Origin: Pipra filicauda | Lineage: Eukaryota > Chordata > Aves > Passeriformes > Pipridae | DNA length: 64,000 nt | NCBI RefSeq assembly: GCF_003945595.2 | Contig: NW_024104292.1 | Coordinates: 3,153,075-3,217,074 of the forward strand | Direction: 5' to 3' | In this document: positions 37,712 to 50,998 of the stretch, in pieces | Numbering within the stretch: position 1 is the stretch's first letter | How the letters are laid out: every line of letters starts with the position of its first letter | Position numbers and translations under genes: made by a program | The notes under the pieces: generated by a model | Seen by the model: only the letters and a program-made list of their open reading frames with translations | Told to the model about the DNA's origin: nothing | Databases searched by the model: none

Positions 37712-39461
37712 CCTGTACGAACCTCGAAATCTTAGCAACAAGACAATAACAAATGGCCTCAAGATTTTATTCAAACCCTTATTGAGCTTATTAATTTAAA
37801 ATGGAGGACTACAAACCAAGCTTTTCAGGAGATTTCTTCAGTTTCTTGCTTTCAGTTGAATGAGAGAAAAACTATAATTATTTTTTTTCCTGGATATGAC
37901 AAAATTTTTATTTACAGTTTTTATGAGAATCTGAATTCTCCTACCAGACAGTAGGAGAGAATAAAATGAAAATTTATTAAATTTCATACTTAATCTTTTC
38001 CATCAAGAGATTTCACAACATTTTCTCATATAACATGGTTACTTCTGTGTTTGAGAAAACCAGCAGATTACGTAATTTTTGTCATCTCAAAATGACAGGA
38101 GGTGTAATTATAAATAAATAAGGATTATAGAATTTCTCAAAATTCAGCAAAACAGAAGACCTAGAAATGGACTAAATGTCATGAAGCATTTATGTTTCAC
38201 ACTAGCAAAAGTTCTATAAGCTTAAATGCTTTTGTATCCATGAGGCAGTGAACTTGAAATTTAGGGCCAGAGAAAAACAATAAAATTATATATAAAGTTT
38301 ATTTTTACTTCTTTATTTGCATTCCTCCTCTTCTCAAGTACATTGTTGAAGATCTAGAACAAAAAATAAAAGTTCTGAAAACAAGACAGTGTGCAGCAAG
38401 CGATCTTCTCCAAATAAACTTCTCACCTAACCTCACCTGTTCAGAGAAACCATAATTTGATGGTATATAAACACAACCTACTTGCACAAACTTAATTTTT
38501 CTAGCTTTATACCTAATTCTGTTTTGTCAGAGACTTCTCCACCATGTTACAGGAAATAATCTCTAATATATGTATAAGTACTACCCAAGATTCCCCTAAC
38601 TAACCAGTCCTCTGTACTGAGTTCCTTGGGGTAAACATTGTAGTGGAGGAATTGCTGGCCTTAGGCAAGTCCCACCTGCTCCTTTGGGCCTTGTACTTGA
38701 GGTTTGTGAAGGCTTAATTACTCCTGGCTCGAGTAGCTGCCATATCACCAACCCCCTTGCAGGCAGCACTGTAAAGGCAGGCGCTGGCATGTCCCAGCCT
38801 GGTCAGTGGCACTCCAGAGGACATCGTTCCACCCTGTCAGGAGAAGATAAAAGCTTGTTTAATATACAACAAAGTATGGGAGGAAGACTGAACCTCTCCA
38901 CAGGTGGTATCTGCGCAGCAAGTTGTGTTGAATTCCATGGCATCACTCCAATGATGCATGGAAGTGGGGTTCCCATCATCTAAAGGGATGTAAGGTTTAC
39001 TTGCTAATTATATTTCGCTTCCTATTTCTGTCTTATTTTTAAAGCAATTTTTTTTACAGTATTTGCTGTTGTGCCTTCCTGATTGGGTTCCAGAAAGAAT
39101 TCTACATCCTCCATTCCCTTGCTGCAGAGCCTCCTCTGAGTCTTCCCTTTGTTTTCCATGATGTAAATAACCACAGCATAGGTGGCAAAGTGGCACATAT
39201 GGGTCACTGCAACTTGCAAAATAGTCAGTAATTTGCATGAGACCAGGCAAGACAAGCTGCATGCTCTATTGGTACAAACTGGCAGAGTTTCACTCAGTTA
39301 ATTCTGTCTACGGATTCTGATTATAAATATTAAAATCTGTTTAAATAAACAACCACATTGCAAAATGCTCCAAGGCCCATATTTAGATACTTTGAAACAG
39401 AAAGAAGTGTTCCTCCCAAGAAGTGTTCCCTTCTAGAATAGGATTAAAATAGCCTTGCAGT
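37712..39461. other. Unique DNA with an unexplained GC-richer patch
   Basis: About 38600-39000 is GC-richer than its surroundings and LTR-like in texture, but I could not match it to a family or define ends. A short hairpin-like ccatggcatca / tgatgcatgg pair lies near 38936-38962. Confidence 0.4.
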
Positions 39462-39670
39462 TCATAGAATCACAGAATATCTGGACCTGGAAGGATCATT
39501 GAACCCAACTCCTGGCCCTGCACAGGATCATCCCATAAATCACACCATGTGCCTGAGAGTTTCGTCCAAATGCTCCTTGAACTCTGGCAGACTTGGTGCT
39601 GCGGCCACTTCCCTGGGGAGCCTGTTCCAGTGCCCAACCACTCTTTGTTTGATGAACCTTTTCCTCTACA
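39462..39670 (-). mobile_element. CR1 LINE, 3'-end fragment with ORF2 C-terminus
   Basis: Starts tcatagaatcacagaatatc and continues as reverse-complement CR1. The minus-strand frame still encodes the CR1 ORF2 C-terminal pattern (WNRLPREV-type core, then a PSL--FK--LD segment). Homology fades after the gaaccttttcct block. Confidence 0.93.
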
Positions 39671-40384
39671 GAGGATCTGTAGTCTCCAGACTAACCACCT
39701 CAGCATCTTTCAATAAAGTCTTTGAATGCCAGGAGTGGGGAAGGGCAGAGGATTCCTCTGTATTTGCAAGCCTCAGACATTCCATAGTTAATTGAGTTGT
39801 TCAGTTCTTCCTGTCTGCTCCGTAAAATGCACCTTCCGCAGAAGATCTAACTCTTCTACTCTAACAGGAACATTTCACCTTAGTCCAATTATTTTCTGCA
39901 CAAAAACCTACAATTTCATAATAGCAAACTAGTGTAGGGGACTATATTGGAAAGCCCTTATTATATACCATCTATCAAGATTTAATGCACTTAGCCTAAA
40001 GCACATCAGGTTAGTCTCTGCTTTCATTTAATTATCTTCCTAGTTATCTTTTAATTATTCTGTTTTCCTACTAGTGTTAATATATGTATCTACTATCCTG
40101 CATCTTTTTTCTTTACACAGGAGAAAGCACATTGTCTTTGAACTGCAGTACAACTTGAAACAACGTTTTGTACATTAGAAAATCTTTGCCTTGAAACCAC
40201 AGATTTCATCATGGTAGAATACCACCAGCACAATAACTGATTAGAGTAAACAGAGTCTTTAATTATTTTATGAGAATTGTTATAATCTGAAGTGTTACCC
40301 TGATAATTGCTTTCCCTTTCATTATGTATCTTTGAATGCATTAAGCAGAACATTGGCATGTGAAGCAGTTGGGATTGACCTTTC
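39671..40384. other. Sequence between two CR1 fragments, no gene seen
   Basis: AT-rich with no recognised repeat. Missing central parts of the adjacent CR1 copies are not found here. Confidence 0.5.
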
Positions 40385-40945
40385 ATTATCCACTCAGTCT
40401 CTTTCCAGCACCCCCAAGTCCTTCTCCGCAGGGCTGCTCTCAATCTGCTCACCCTGTATTGATACCGAGGGTTTCCCAGACTCAGGTGCAGCACCTTGCA
40501 CTTGGCCTTGTACCTCATGAGTTTCTCTAGAGCACACTTCTCAAGCTTGTCCAGGTCCCTCTGGATGACAGTCCATCCTTTAGGTGTGTCAGTTGCACTG
40601 GTCAGCTTGGTGTCATCTGCAAATTTGCTGAGGTTGCACTTGATCCCTCCATCTGTGCCATTAATGAAGATATTAAATAACACTGGCCCCAATATGGGTC
40701 ACAACTTGTCACTGGTGTCCATCAGGACTATGAGCCATTGACCACTACTCTCTGGATGTGACTGTCCAATCAATTTCTAATCTATCTAACAGTTCACCCA
40801 TTGAATTCATCTCTCTCCAATTTAGAGAGAAGGATGTTGTGAAGGAATATGTCAAAGGCTTTACAGAAGATAAATGACATCTGTAACCCTTCCTTTGCCT
40901 ATTCATGTAGTCACTTATGTGACAGCTTCTATAAAAGCAACACAC
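40385..40945 (-). mobile_element. CR1 LINE, internal reverse-transcriptase fragment
   Basis: On the minus strand the frame reads [15 protein letters not shown], then the intact polymerase motif F-A-D-D (codons at 40612-40623), then a [13 protein letters not shown] segment and a shift into a [11 protein letters not shown] pattern near the left end. The upstream part (40700-40945) matches CR1 in another frame with several breaks. Both the 5' part and the 3' UTR with tail are missing, so it is an internal piece rather than a simple 5' truncation. Confidence 0.92.
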
Positions 40946-43256
40946 ATATGCTTTGGGTTATTATTGAGGAGGATGTTTTGCCTTAGCACTTTTTCATTTT
41001 TCTCAACAAGGACATTAACAAGCAACAAAACAAAAAACTCCAATTTCATACAGCAGAAATAGGGGAAAGCTGGACAGTGTTATAAACGTTTAAACATTAG
41101 TGACTATTCAGTATGAATTATGCTAAAAATAGAAATTGCAAGGAAACTGAATGTCATGCTTCATTGGACAACCTGATAATGTGTATTTTCTGTTTACTGT
41201 TAATTTAGCAAGAAAGGTATGCTTCACATAAAGAAGGCAATAAAATATAAAAAAAAACCAACCAACCAACCAACCAAAAGAGGTACTCTCCCAGAAAGCT
41301 TGCACAAAGCTCAGCTCAGCTAGGAGCTAGGAGCTTTGCTGAAGGTACATCTGCACAAAATGTGCTAGCCTGATAAATGGTAACTGTCAAAAATCTGTCA
41401 AATATCACTCATCAACAATAACCTGATTACTAGCCCTGGCTTCAATTTTCAATGTCTTGTACCAAACCTGGAGATATTTAAGGAGAGGTGGGGCTGAAGG
41501 GACTCAAGAAAGCATTGAAAAAAGGCTGCTATATTTCTGTTTTCCCAGATATATACTTCTGTGTTTGGCAAGCACATCAAAAATGACACATAACAAAGAG
41601 ATATTTGTTCATTTTTCCAGAGTTTCTGAATGTTCAGTACCTTGCTGAGAACAGAAGAGCTAGTGCCAGTGAGGTGGCTACATAAATTCCCAGATGGCCA
41701 CATTGATGGTGTCACACATATAAACAGAAATCTCTTTGTTGAGTATTCACATTAAATATAAAAGAGAGAGTATAATTTCCTCCTTTTCTTGACTTAAAAA
41801 AATGATTTGGACTCTGGTCTTCTTTCCAAAAAGTGCCTGGAGTGCTAAAAAACAACTTACCATGAGGACTCTCTTCATCTTGCCAGTTAAAGTAATGCTG
41901 GTCTACCTGACAACATTAAACGTTCATTTTGGCTGCAGGCAGCCCCCTGTACAGCCCTGCTTCCTCTCCCTCTGCCTCTTCCCACCTTTGAGTACTTTGT
42001 TACTTGTTAAGAACAGATCATCTTCAGAGCAGCCCCTATCAGGAGCCCTCAGTCACCTCTGGAAGAGGATGTCTTTCCTCACTATCAGCAGAGAGAGCCT
42101 GGAGCAACTGGCTTTGGCCTCAGGGCCATGAGTCCTCGTCACTACCTGGCTCTATGGCACTGAACCCAGCATGCTGGAGTCTATGCCACACTCCCTCCTG
42201 AGAAGCATTTGTACTCCTTTACAGCACAGTTGCCCAGAACTATGCAGGGAAAGGATCTCATTTAACCTTTTGCTTTGAAAAGGGGAAGATGCTGCTAAAG
42301 GATATACTGCACAGTACTAAAAAGAGAACACTCTGCTTACTGGAAACGCTGGTTTGGGTAGCACTTGATATCAAAACATGAGGGGAAAATTGTTGTTCAG
42401 AATTGTTGTTCACTTGTCCCTCTAATAATAATTGTACATGAAATTGTGTGCTGCAGTGGCACTGCTTTTTGTCAATTAGTATGAGAGGAAAATTCTTGTT
42501 GATTCCAATTCTGCATGGACCTATGCTAATTTCATGGTATGTTTCCGGTTTATATCCTTTGGTTTGACAGATTCTGTGAAATGTTATATGGTAACATCTG
42601 ATTTATTTTGTTAGAGATGCTGCCTAATGAGAAAAGTAATCAGTCCCACTTGCCTTTGCTTTCAAATATGAGTGCCCATTAGAGACGTTTCTGCAAACCT
42701 GCTGCTCTTCAGTCTAAGTGGAGATTTTCTGACTGAGAAAACTTTTCAAACCCACATATCATAATTTAACTGAAATATAGTCACTTTACCCAATGTATGT
42801 ATTTCCACTTCTACATTTTACTAATAGCTTCTTTCTGCTGTTCAGATTTAAGCAAAGATTTTCTCTCCTGCCAGCCAATTATTCTCATTTGGTTGAAGTG
42901 GAAGGACAATTAATCCACAGTCTGTGATGTTGCAGCCATTGCCGTGACAATATCTTATCACACTTCTTTTATGGAATGAGCTGTTAAGCTTTGTCATAAG
43001 ACAAAAAATTCTTCCCTAATATTTAACACTTTTAACAGAAATTTACAGATATTAAATAACAAATCATTATAGCAGACATGACTGATAGAACTGATATTAT
43101 GTTTCTTATCCTATAGGTTAGTGTTATAGTACAATTTCCAGTATCATCCCTCAGTCAGCTGGAGAACTACACAAAAAACAAGACTCCTATCTCCTAAATT
43201 TATGTTAAGATATTCTCTTCCTCATTCTTTCACTACTTGCACATTATTTATGAATG
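40946..43256. other. Mostly unique DNA, with a GC-richer patch
   Basis: 41930-42240 is GC-richer and pyrimidine-rich (ccccctgtacagccctgctt and following), with a 109-codon chance frame; no family was recognised. The rest is AT-rich and featureless. Confidence 0.45.
41249..41277 (+). repeat. A-run plus (CCAA)n microsatellite
   Basis: Nine A followed by five perfect CCAA units. Confidence 0.95.
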
Positions 43257-43280
43257 CTAATCTACCAATTGGTAGATTAG
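43257..43280. repeat. Perfect 24-bp palindrome
   Basis: CTAATCTACCAA is followed directly by its exact reverse complement with no spacer. Such a perfect palindrome is expected far less than once by chance in 64 kb. Arms do not extend beyond 24 bp. Confidence 0.95.
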
Positions 43281-46200
43281 TGTAAATTTACATGAACAAA
43301 TTACTGTGTCAATTTTCAAAGAATGTGGAAGCTATAAGACTAGTTTTCCTCCCACTACTCTGCTACTAGTACGAATTAAATTCTTTATGTTGTATTTTAC
43401 CAAAGATCAGAACTTAACTATAACAAAAAAATACCAAAACTCATAAAGTTTAGACCTTAGAGTAGTTACAAATTAATAAATTTTGCTTTCATATGAAGAG
43501 AAAATATAAAAACACTCTAAAGAAAAATGTATGATCTTTTCTAAGGGATTCACAAAGTCCAGATTACTAATATTACTATTACATACCTACTGATAATTGC
43601 AATGAATGTCTTTATTGTAGAGCAATAAAATTTTTACTATGAACAATTTGCAGGAGTTATACTATTATATGAAGTACTACATAGTTTTTAAAAGTTTCTT
43701 CTCAGTTCCTTAATGGAATTTGTAACTTCTTGGAAAAATAACTAATTTATTTATCTAACATTTTTAATAGGCTTTTGTAAATAGTCTGAAGTGTTGTTTT
43801 CTTTTACACAAGGCTACATAGAAGCTCACAAATTTCATTACCATTGCTTCATAAAATGCCAAAAAGACCAAATGCAATGAACCTGTTATAATGTACATGA
43901 AATACTTGGTATTATTAATGACAAGTCCTGTAATAAAATGAGATCATTTATCTTTGTTCAAATCAGATCCACAAGCCCAGATTCAAGAGATAAACTGGTT
44001 TCCTAAGTGTACTCTTGTATACTGAATCATTAAATGTCATGTTAAAGATGAGATTGTGTAAAAAGACTATACAAAGAGAACAATAAAAAATTACTCAGAG
44101 GATTTAAAAGAGCTTGAATCATCTTATGTTCCAATATTAGGCAGATTAATAAAAGGTATAAATTCTAATCCACACAACCCAAACATTTAGCACGCTCAGA
44201 ATCAGAATTTTTCAAATTATTTTTCTTCTCTCTTTTCCCTTTTGAATGAGGTTTTTTTTCCTGCAAGGAGCTGACCATATCAAACAGTTTCTTCTAGAGC
44301 CACTCCAGCACGTGAACTCAGTGGACAGGCAAACTCAATCCACAGGATTTTTGCTCTGAGAATTTCAGCTTCTTACTTTGTAGGAGATTTGCTCTCCCTT
44401 TCTTTTTAGAAACAAAGCACAGAGGAAATTGAATTTTCAGAACCTTGGGCTCTTGACTAGCCATGAGCACCACAGACCCTCTTACCAGGATGATTATTTA
44501 ATTGCCCAAGGAGGAAGCTATCTATCTGGCTGGGTTTTAAGCGCTTACCTGAGGTACCTAATTTAGGAATAATATCATTAGAAGACATGCCATCATCTCT
44601 GAAGTGCTCTTCAAAACAGGTCTAGAGAAAATTTAAGACATGATCCCTCTCTGAAGAGGACTTGCTTCCTCTATTATGACAGAAAAATGCAGATGTCAAA
44701 GTTAAGTGCTCAATATGAGTACCACCTTCATAACCAAAGATATGCTCAGGAATGAACCACTCTTTTTTTTAACTTCTAAGGTCTACTCTCTAAAGAAGTC
44801 TCTCTTCCACAGAATTTACCCTGTGAATACATAGGAGGGAAGGTGTCAGTCCATCCTTATTCTTATTCACATCCTCTCTTAGTTACTGGTCTTGATAGAC
44901 CTTCAGTTTAACATGCACAACTGTTTGTATGTTCTTACATACCTAGTGGCTAATTTCTCATCATGAAAGTGCAGATTTCACACAGGGAAACATTGCATGT
45001 GAGACTTACATGAAATATTCAGCAATTCTGAGTGATTTGAGGTTTACTTGCTAGTAAATGTGTTCCTAGGAAGTGAGAGTGTCACAGCATCAAAAATCAA
45101 GACATGATTTGGAATTGAAGGAAAATCGCAAATGGAATGCGATGAGAAACGACACAATGTAGTGATAAGGAAAGGAATATTAAAGCACCTTAACAAAGGT
45201 ACAATGGAAAAAATAGTTTATAAGGGACAGTGCACCTTCATAACCAAGTGATACTCAAAAGTTGGAAGAGAAGCTGACATTAAAAAACCTTGGGATATAG
45301 TATAAACAACCATCATAATATGACATTGGTTAAAGATTTCTAAAAAAGGGGGGGAGGGAAAAGGCATTTTAGCTCTTTAAATCTCTGTGAGAACATTTGC
45401 TACCAGCATAGGATACTGTAAGAAAAAATATATCCAATTAAAATACTGTTTCTTACATAGAAGGAAAACCTCTTATATGGTGAAATTAAGCTAATGAAAC
45501 TCAATTAGCCAAAGAGAAGGTTTGAGACACTGTCACTTTCTATTCAGAATGTCTTTAAACTATATGGTCAAGCCTACCAGTTCATCAAACAAATTAACAA
45601 AATGGGATGGAAACTATTAATGATAAATACCTCCCCTCTCTAAAACTTCCCCCTTCTCTCCTTCAAACACTACCACCCAGTGTAATTTTCATTTAGCTAA
45701 AGGATGCTAAGAAGCTGAGGAACACACAAGAAATTTATCTAATATTTTGGAATATGAATGAGTATGCAATGACTATTCAGTATTCCGTCCATCTATAGAG
45801 AATTTAATTCTGAAATAAACTGTAAGGTGCTATTTAAAAAGGCAAGAAACCACTGTGAAATTGCTCTGGAACAGAACTATTTTTGCAAGTCAAGTGATGG
45901 AAGATAAACAATTGTAGAAAAGTGATCCATTTTCTTCTTGTAGACCAACACATTCCTCTTGTACAAATGTTCTTGCTGCAGGATCCCAAGTGAGAAGCCC
46001 AGGTTAATAGTAAACAGTGTTATAGATGAAGAGTTGAGTATCACTATTTCATAAGAACAGACAAAAAGAAAGAAAAAAAAAACCAAAGAAATAAAAATCC
46101 CTACAGATCTTTATTCCTGTTATAATTTCTGAGAACAATTAAAGCAGCTGTAATAGGAGTTAAGCCTGTGGATAGATGAGAACCAATCATGAAAATCACT

Positions 46201-47650
46201 GAAACACCCGGAATTATTAGACTGTTACATAGATGAGACAAGAAAGAGTCATGACAAATACTGAGTACTTTATAAAATGAAAAAAATTAAATATACAAAC
46301 ATATTTCACTTGAGTTAATGGAAAACTTCCTAACAGAAAATGTTATGGCATTTTAGACTACTTACCCTGGAAAAGACAATAAAAATTGCATGGAAAAAAT
46401 AATAAAGAAAGAATTATCAGGAAGACTTTTTACATTTATTTCCATTTTCATTACTTTATTAAGTGAACAGTCAGACAATTCAACCCTTGGAAATTTTCTA
46501 TTTTTTTTTCTTGTATTCAGTATGTGTGTAGATTATAAACATAACTTCGGGTACCTTTGTGGTTAACCAACTATGTCAGCAGTTTCCATAAATGGAAAGC
46601 GCTATATAACAAAATTCTTTAGTTGGGTTTCCGGTAACAACCTTTGTCTAATTAATTATTGTGCTCAGCTGCAGTGATTCAGTCCCAAGATGGAAAGCAA
46701 TACTCACTTATAAAGAGCACCATGAGGATGCTAACAGATAACTACACTGTCCTTAGACTGAGTATATCCTTAGGATGCAAGGAAAATAACCACAAAACAT
46801 TTCAAACACAGAGTCTGCTTTAGAAAACAAGGTTTTACAGAACTAATACAAAGGCAGATGACACTGCTCCAACAGGTACCTTTATAACCAAGCTTAAATA
46901 TAATCCCAAAGCTAAAACTTTGTTTACTTCTTACTGCATTGAAAAGGGCATTGTGCCTTCATGACTTATCAGGTGTAAAATTTCAGATCACAACAATTCC
47001 ACTTGAATTAAGTTACTTATGAAAAAATGGAAACTCCTATGATAGACTGATGAGATCAATCTAAGAGAAGATTCCCTTCTACCTTTGCTTCAGTTCCTTG
47101 CCCAGGAGTGGGAGGAAGCCCCTTGCTAAGTCTCATGTCTGTCTTTGGGTGTATGGTGGGCAGCAGCAGTGTAGCCAGTCAACACATGTAGGGTACCAAG
47201 TTAACTGGACAGGATCAAGAGTTTTTCTCCTCTTGTCAAAGAACTAAAAAAGAAAAACATAATCCACTGCCTGTAGAGTGCTCTGCTCTTGGAAACTTGG
47301 AGTAGAGCTGAAATAGACCCATATATGCTCATTTTCAATTATTATTGAAAGCATTTTTCTGAATAGTATAACAAGGGGTTCATTCTGCCTAGCAGGACTT
47401 TCATCTTACTTGGTGATCTACTGAAAGGAATGCAAGATACCACCGCAGTCCAGGGAGAGAGGACGGTTCTCATGTAAATCACTGAACATCATTGCAACCT
47501 TTCTTCTGGTTAAACACACCTTAAAAATGTAGTAATTACAAACATTACTTTGTTTTTTATCTGAACAAGTTCTGCTGCTTAAGCTGGGTTTTAAAGATGC
47601 TTGACTATATAGTAAAAGAAGTGTGGTGGTTGGGTCCAGCTGATAACTGA
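43281..47650. other. Unique AT-rich DNA, no gene seen
   Basis: No recognised repeat or coding frame over 4.4 kb. Isolated G-run at about 45349-45358. Confidence 0.55.
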
Positions 47651-47912
47651 ACATCATAATCTAGATCTTGATTATAATCTAGATCTTGATCTATCATAAT
47701 CTAGATCTAGATCTAGATTATCTAGATTACATCATTATCTAGATTACATCATTATCTAGATTATCTAGATTACATCATTAATTAGATTAAGATTACATCA
47801 TTAAGATTAAGATTACATCATTAAGATTACATCATAATTAAGATTACATCATTATCTAGATTACATAATTATCTAGATTACATCATAATCTAGATCTTGA
47901 TCATAATCTAAA
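47651..47912. repeat. AT-rich palindromic minisatellite (GATTACATCAT / TCTAGA array)
   Basis: About 260 bp is built from ATCTAGATTACATCATT-type units of 14-17 bp. GATTACATCAT occurs eight times exactly and once as a variant between about 47725 and 47886. The unit contains self-complementary ATCTAGAT, and near-identical taatctagatcttgat blocks sit at both edges, so the array can fold into hairpins. Confidence 0.95.
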
Positions 47913-50900
47913 TCTATGAATTTCTGAAAAAAAGTTCTCCCCTATCAACTGATTGAAAATTTTTTGTCATAAAAGTCATAGTGCAAGCTGCTTACATATC
48001 TGGAACAACTAACTCCACTGAATTGAATTCCAGATATGATCTGTCATACCTTTCTACTTCAAGTACAAATTAAACTTCATCAGTTATAGAACAGTTATTA
48101 ACGAGTCAGTGTAATGGGTATTTTTAAAAGATATTGGACTATGTACAAGCACTAGAGGCTTGACAAGAGTATAACACTAAAACATTCTGAGACGTGAAGG
48201 CCCTTCTACAAGGTTTCTCTGTTACTGCTACTGGGTGTAATTTGTTGATGACTTTATTTTATTTATTTATCTGACAGAATAATAAAAATATTAAGATGTT
48301 ATCAAGAGTTGAAAAACTTGGCAATACCAAAAAAAAAAAAAAAAAAAAAAAAAGAATGTGTATTGTTTTGTTAATTTCAATTAAACTATATGACCTCAGA
48401 AGAAAGATCTGCAGGATAAGCTCTTAATTGCTTCCACCTTTATTTCTTCATTTTTGTTTGGGTATTTTTGTTTAATTTAACACTCCAGTGAACTATCCAA
48501 TGGAAAAAAAAAGCCATGTGTCAAATATAAACTTCCACATTTTAACTTAAAGCAACAATTTAAAGCATTCAATATAAATCAATTTATTCTTTTTGTGATG
48601 ATTCTCAGATGTAGACTCTGATATTTCATGCATCACTAAATCTATCAAGTAACGATTGTTTTCTTGGAGCTAATAGAGATAGAACCATTCATTTTTTTCT
48701 AGTGTCTTTTTCCTATGCTGACGTTAAGTTTTGCCTTAGTTGTTTCAGACAGAAATGAATGGCTCCCCCAAGGCAGAAAGAATCTGTAAATTTAGCTTTG
48801 CATTCCACCCCAAATCCAATTATTATAACAACCCTGCTACTACTGTTATAGTTAAATGCCCGTAAGGGTTTCTATTATAACCCTTTCTGTGAGAGTTTAT
48901 AACTCAACCATTTAAAAAAATATTGCTCCAAGATAAACCTTGGCATGTAGGGTTCCAATCCAGAGTATATTGAAGAACAAATCAAAACAATAAACCTGCA
49001 AAGCCTACCTTGCCCCAACTCGCTAAAACATCTTTCTGGCTGTTTTTAGTGGTTTTTTTTAAATCAGAAAAGCAAAAATTTTTTAAAAAATCAAAAACTA
49101 AAAAAGAACATTGAATTCATAATTTATCTTGTTTGCAAATCAACAGCAAAAGTCAGGTAACATCTGGACCAAAAATGTGGGAGCAATCCATCTCTGTATA
49201 AAACTGGATACTGCTATGGCTGCAGACTGGCTGATATTTCAGTGTCTCCTGAAATAGGCTGCTGTGTGACAGCTAATTCCTACCTGTTATAGTTACCCAA
49301 TTTAAATATTGATACATGCAAAAGAGTGAAGGGACAATAGAAATGGAATCAAAAGACTTTTCCACACATTTTTAAAAGTCCTAACATGAAGCTATGCAGG
49401 ATAGATCTGTAGGAACAACTACAGAGGTAACGTTATCAGTGACACATCCAGTTAGCATCCTCGCCCATTGATACATGATGTTGTTTTAAAAATCAATAGC
49501 ACTATAACGTATCAAAATATGCCTTTGTTTATTAATTATAAATTAAAATCCCTTCATCTCCCTCTCCCATAGTATTATAACCTGTGAAAAACAGCACTCA
49601 TTGAGCAATTCAGAGGATCAATTTTGGACATGAAGAATCAATATTTGGGATGAGGATAGGAACGGTCACAGATGGGGTCTTAAAATATAGCCAGGAGCTA
49701 TATATGTTCTAATATATGGCACTTACTAAAACAATGCACTGGGGAACATAAGGATGAACTGTGCTACCTTAGGATGCTGGAGAAAACATTTTTCAGAGGG
49801 CTTTGATTATCAGCTTTTGGGGTTTTTTGTGGTTTCTTTTAGCTGATGGTACTTTCTGTTTTGCTGCAAACCATTATTCATTCTTTATTTTGTTAACTTT
49901 TTCTAAATTACTTCAGGAAATTAACAGAGGGTTTACAATTACAGAGATTCCCCTAGGTTTGCTTGAGTAGCTCAACAGGTTCTGTCCAATTTGCCTTACT
50001 TTGAAATTATAGGACTTCTTGTGCCATTGTTCTGTGGCTTTAGAACTTCTCATAACCTCACTACATACTAGACTCAACTAATTAAATGTGCCATCAGCAG
50101 GCTGTCACCTCAGTGTAACCTTTTACAGACCCTTAATTAATATATTAAAATCTACTAACCTGAATACAGTACGTGCCTTCCCCCACTTAACCTTTTGGAA
50201 TCTTGAAATAGATAATTTAAGCCTCTCTTTTTCTGGCCTTTTGTTTGTTTTTGTCTTTTGTGTTAAACTTTTATTTCCACTTTTACTTCCCTTGCCAGGG
50301 CTTGATAATTTCCTTGATTTCCTTGAGAGTATTTTCTTTTTTTTTTTTTTTAAATCTTTTATGAGGTCCAAGTATTTCAATGCTCTGCTTACAGGAAGTG
50401 AAATTATTTTATACATGTGGATGTAGTTGACTGGACTGAGTTAAGATAGATCCATTCAGTTCTAGGATGCACACTAATTAACAACAAGTGAGAATTTGCC
50501 TCCATATTTTTTATATAACACATTTGGCACTCTGAGATAAAAGTAGACGTATGTCCATAATTCTATTTTTTAGATTTTAAAAAAGATTTTTTACCTTTTG
50601 CTGGACTGTAGTATTCTGCTTGATTACCAGAGCTTGAGTTTTATAATTTAATTTAAGCACAGTTCAGTTCTATAATGCAAACTATTCAGCCTACTCATTA
50701 TTTCTTGAGACTGCTACAGGATATATGGAATGACCTTGCTGAGAGACATAAGTGCATTAATATGCAATATTTCAGTGATTTAATTTACAATGCTAAGTTC
50801 TTGCTCTGTGTGAATACAATCTAAGTGACATGAGCAGCTCTTAGAAATGTATGGAAACACAGCCTTTTATTTATATTGCTTTGATATTCTGTTGCACTAC

Positions 50901-50998
50901 AGAGGCTAAACATACTTGTAATATCCCAGGTCCATATTTATTCTCAGTCCATTTTACAAGGAACTCACATGAACAGTGGGAGTTCCCTGATACCAAGC
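47913..50998. other. Unique AT-rich DNA, no gene seen
   Basis: Contains the A25 run at 48329-48353 and a T/A homopolymer patch near 50331-50355. No coding sequence upstream of the A-run was recognised as a retrocopy. Confidence 0.5.
48329..48353 (+). repeat. A25 homopolymer
   Basis: Uninterrupted run of 25 A, the longest homopolymer in the window. No retrocopy body or target duplication was recognised beside it. Confidence 0.95.

Noticed and set aside
47651..47912. CRISPR-like array
   Set aside because: Units are contiguous and partly palindromic with no unique spacers, and the host is a vertebrate; it is a minisatellite.
48329..48353. Poly(A) tail of a processed retrocopy
   Set aside because: No gene-like body precedes the run, and no flanking target duplication was found.
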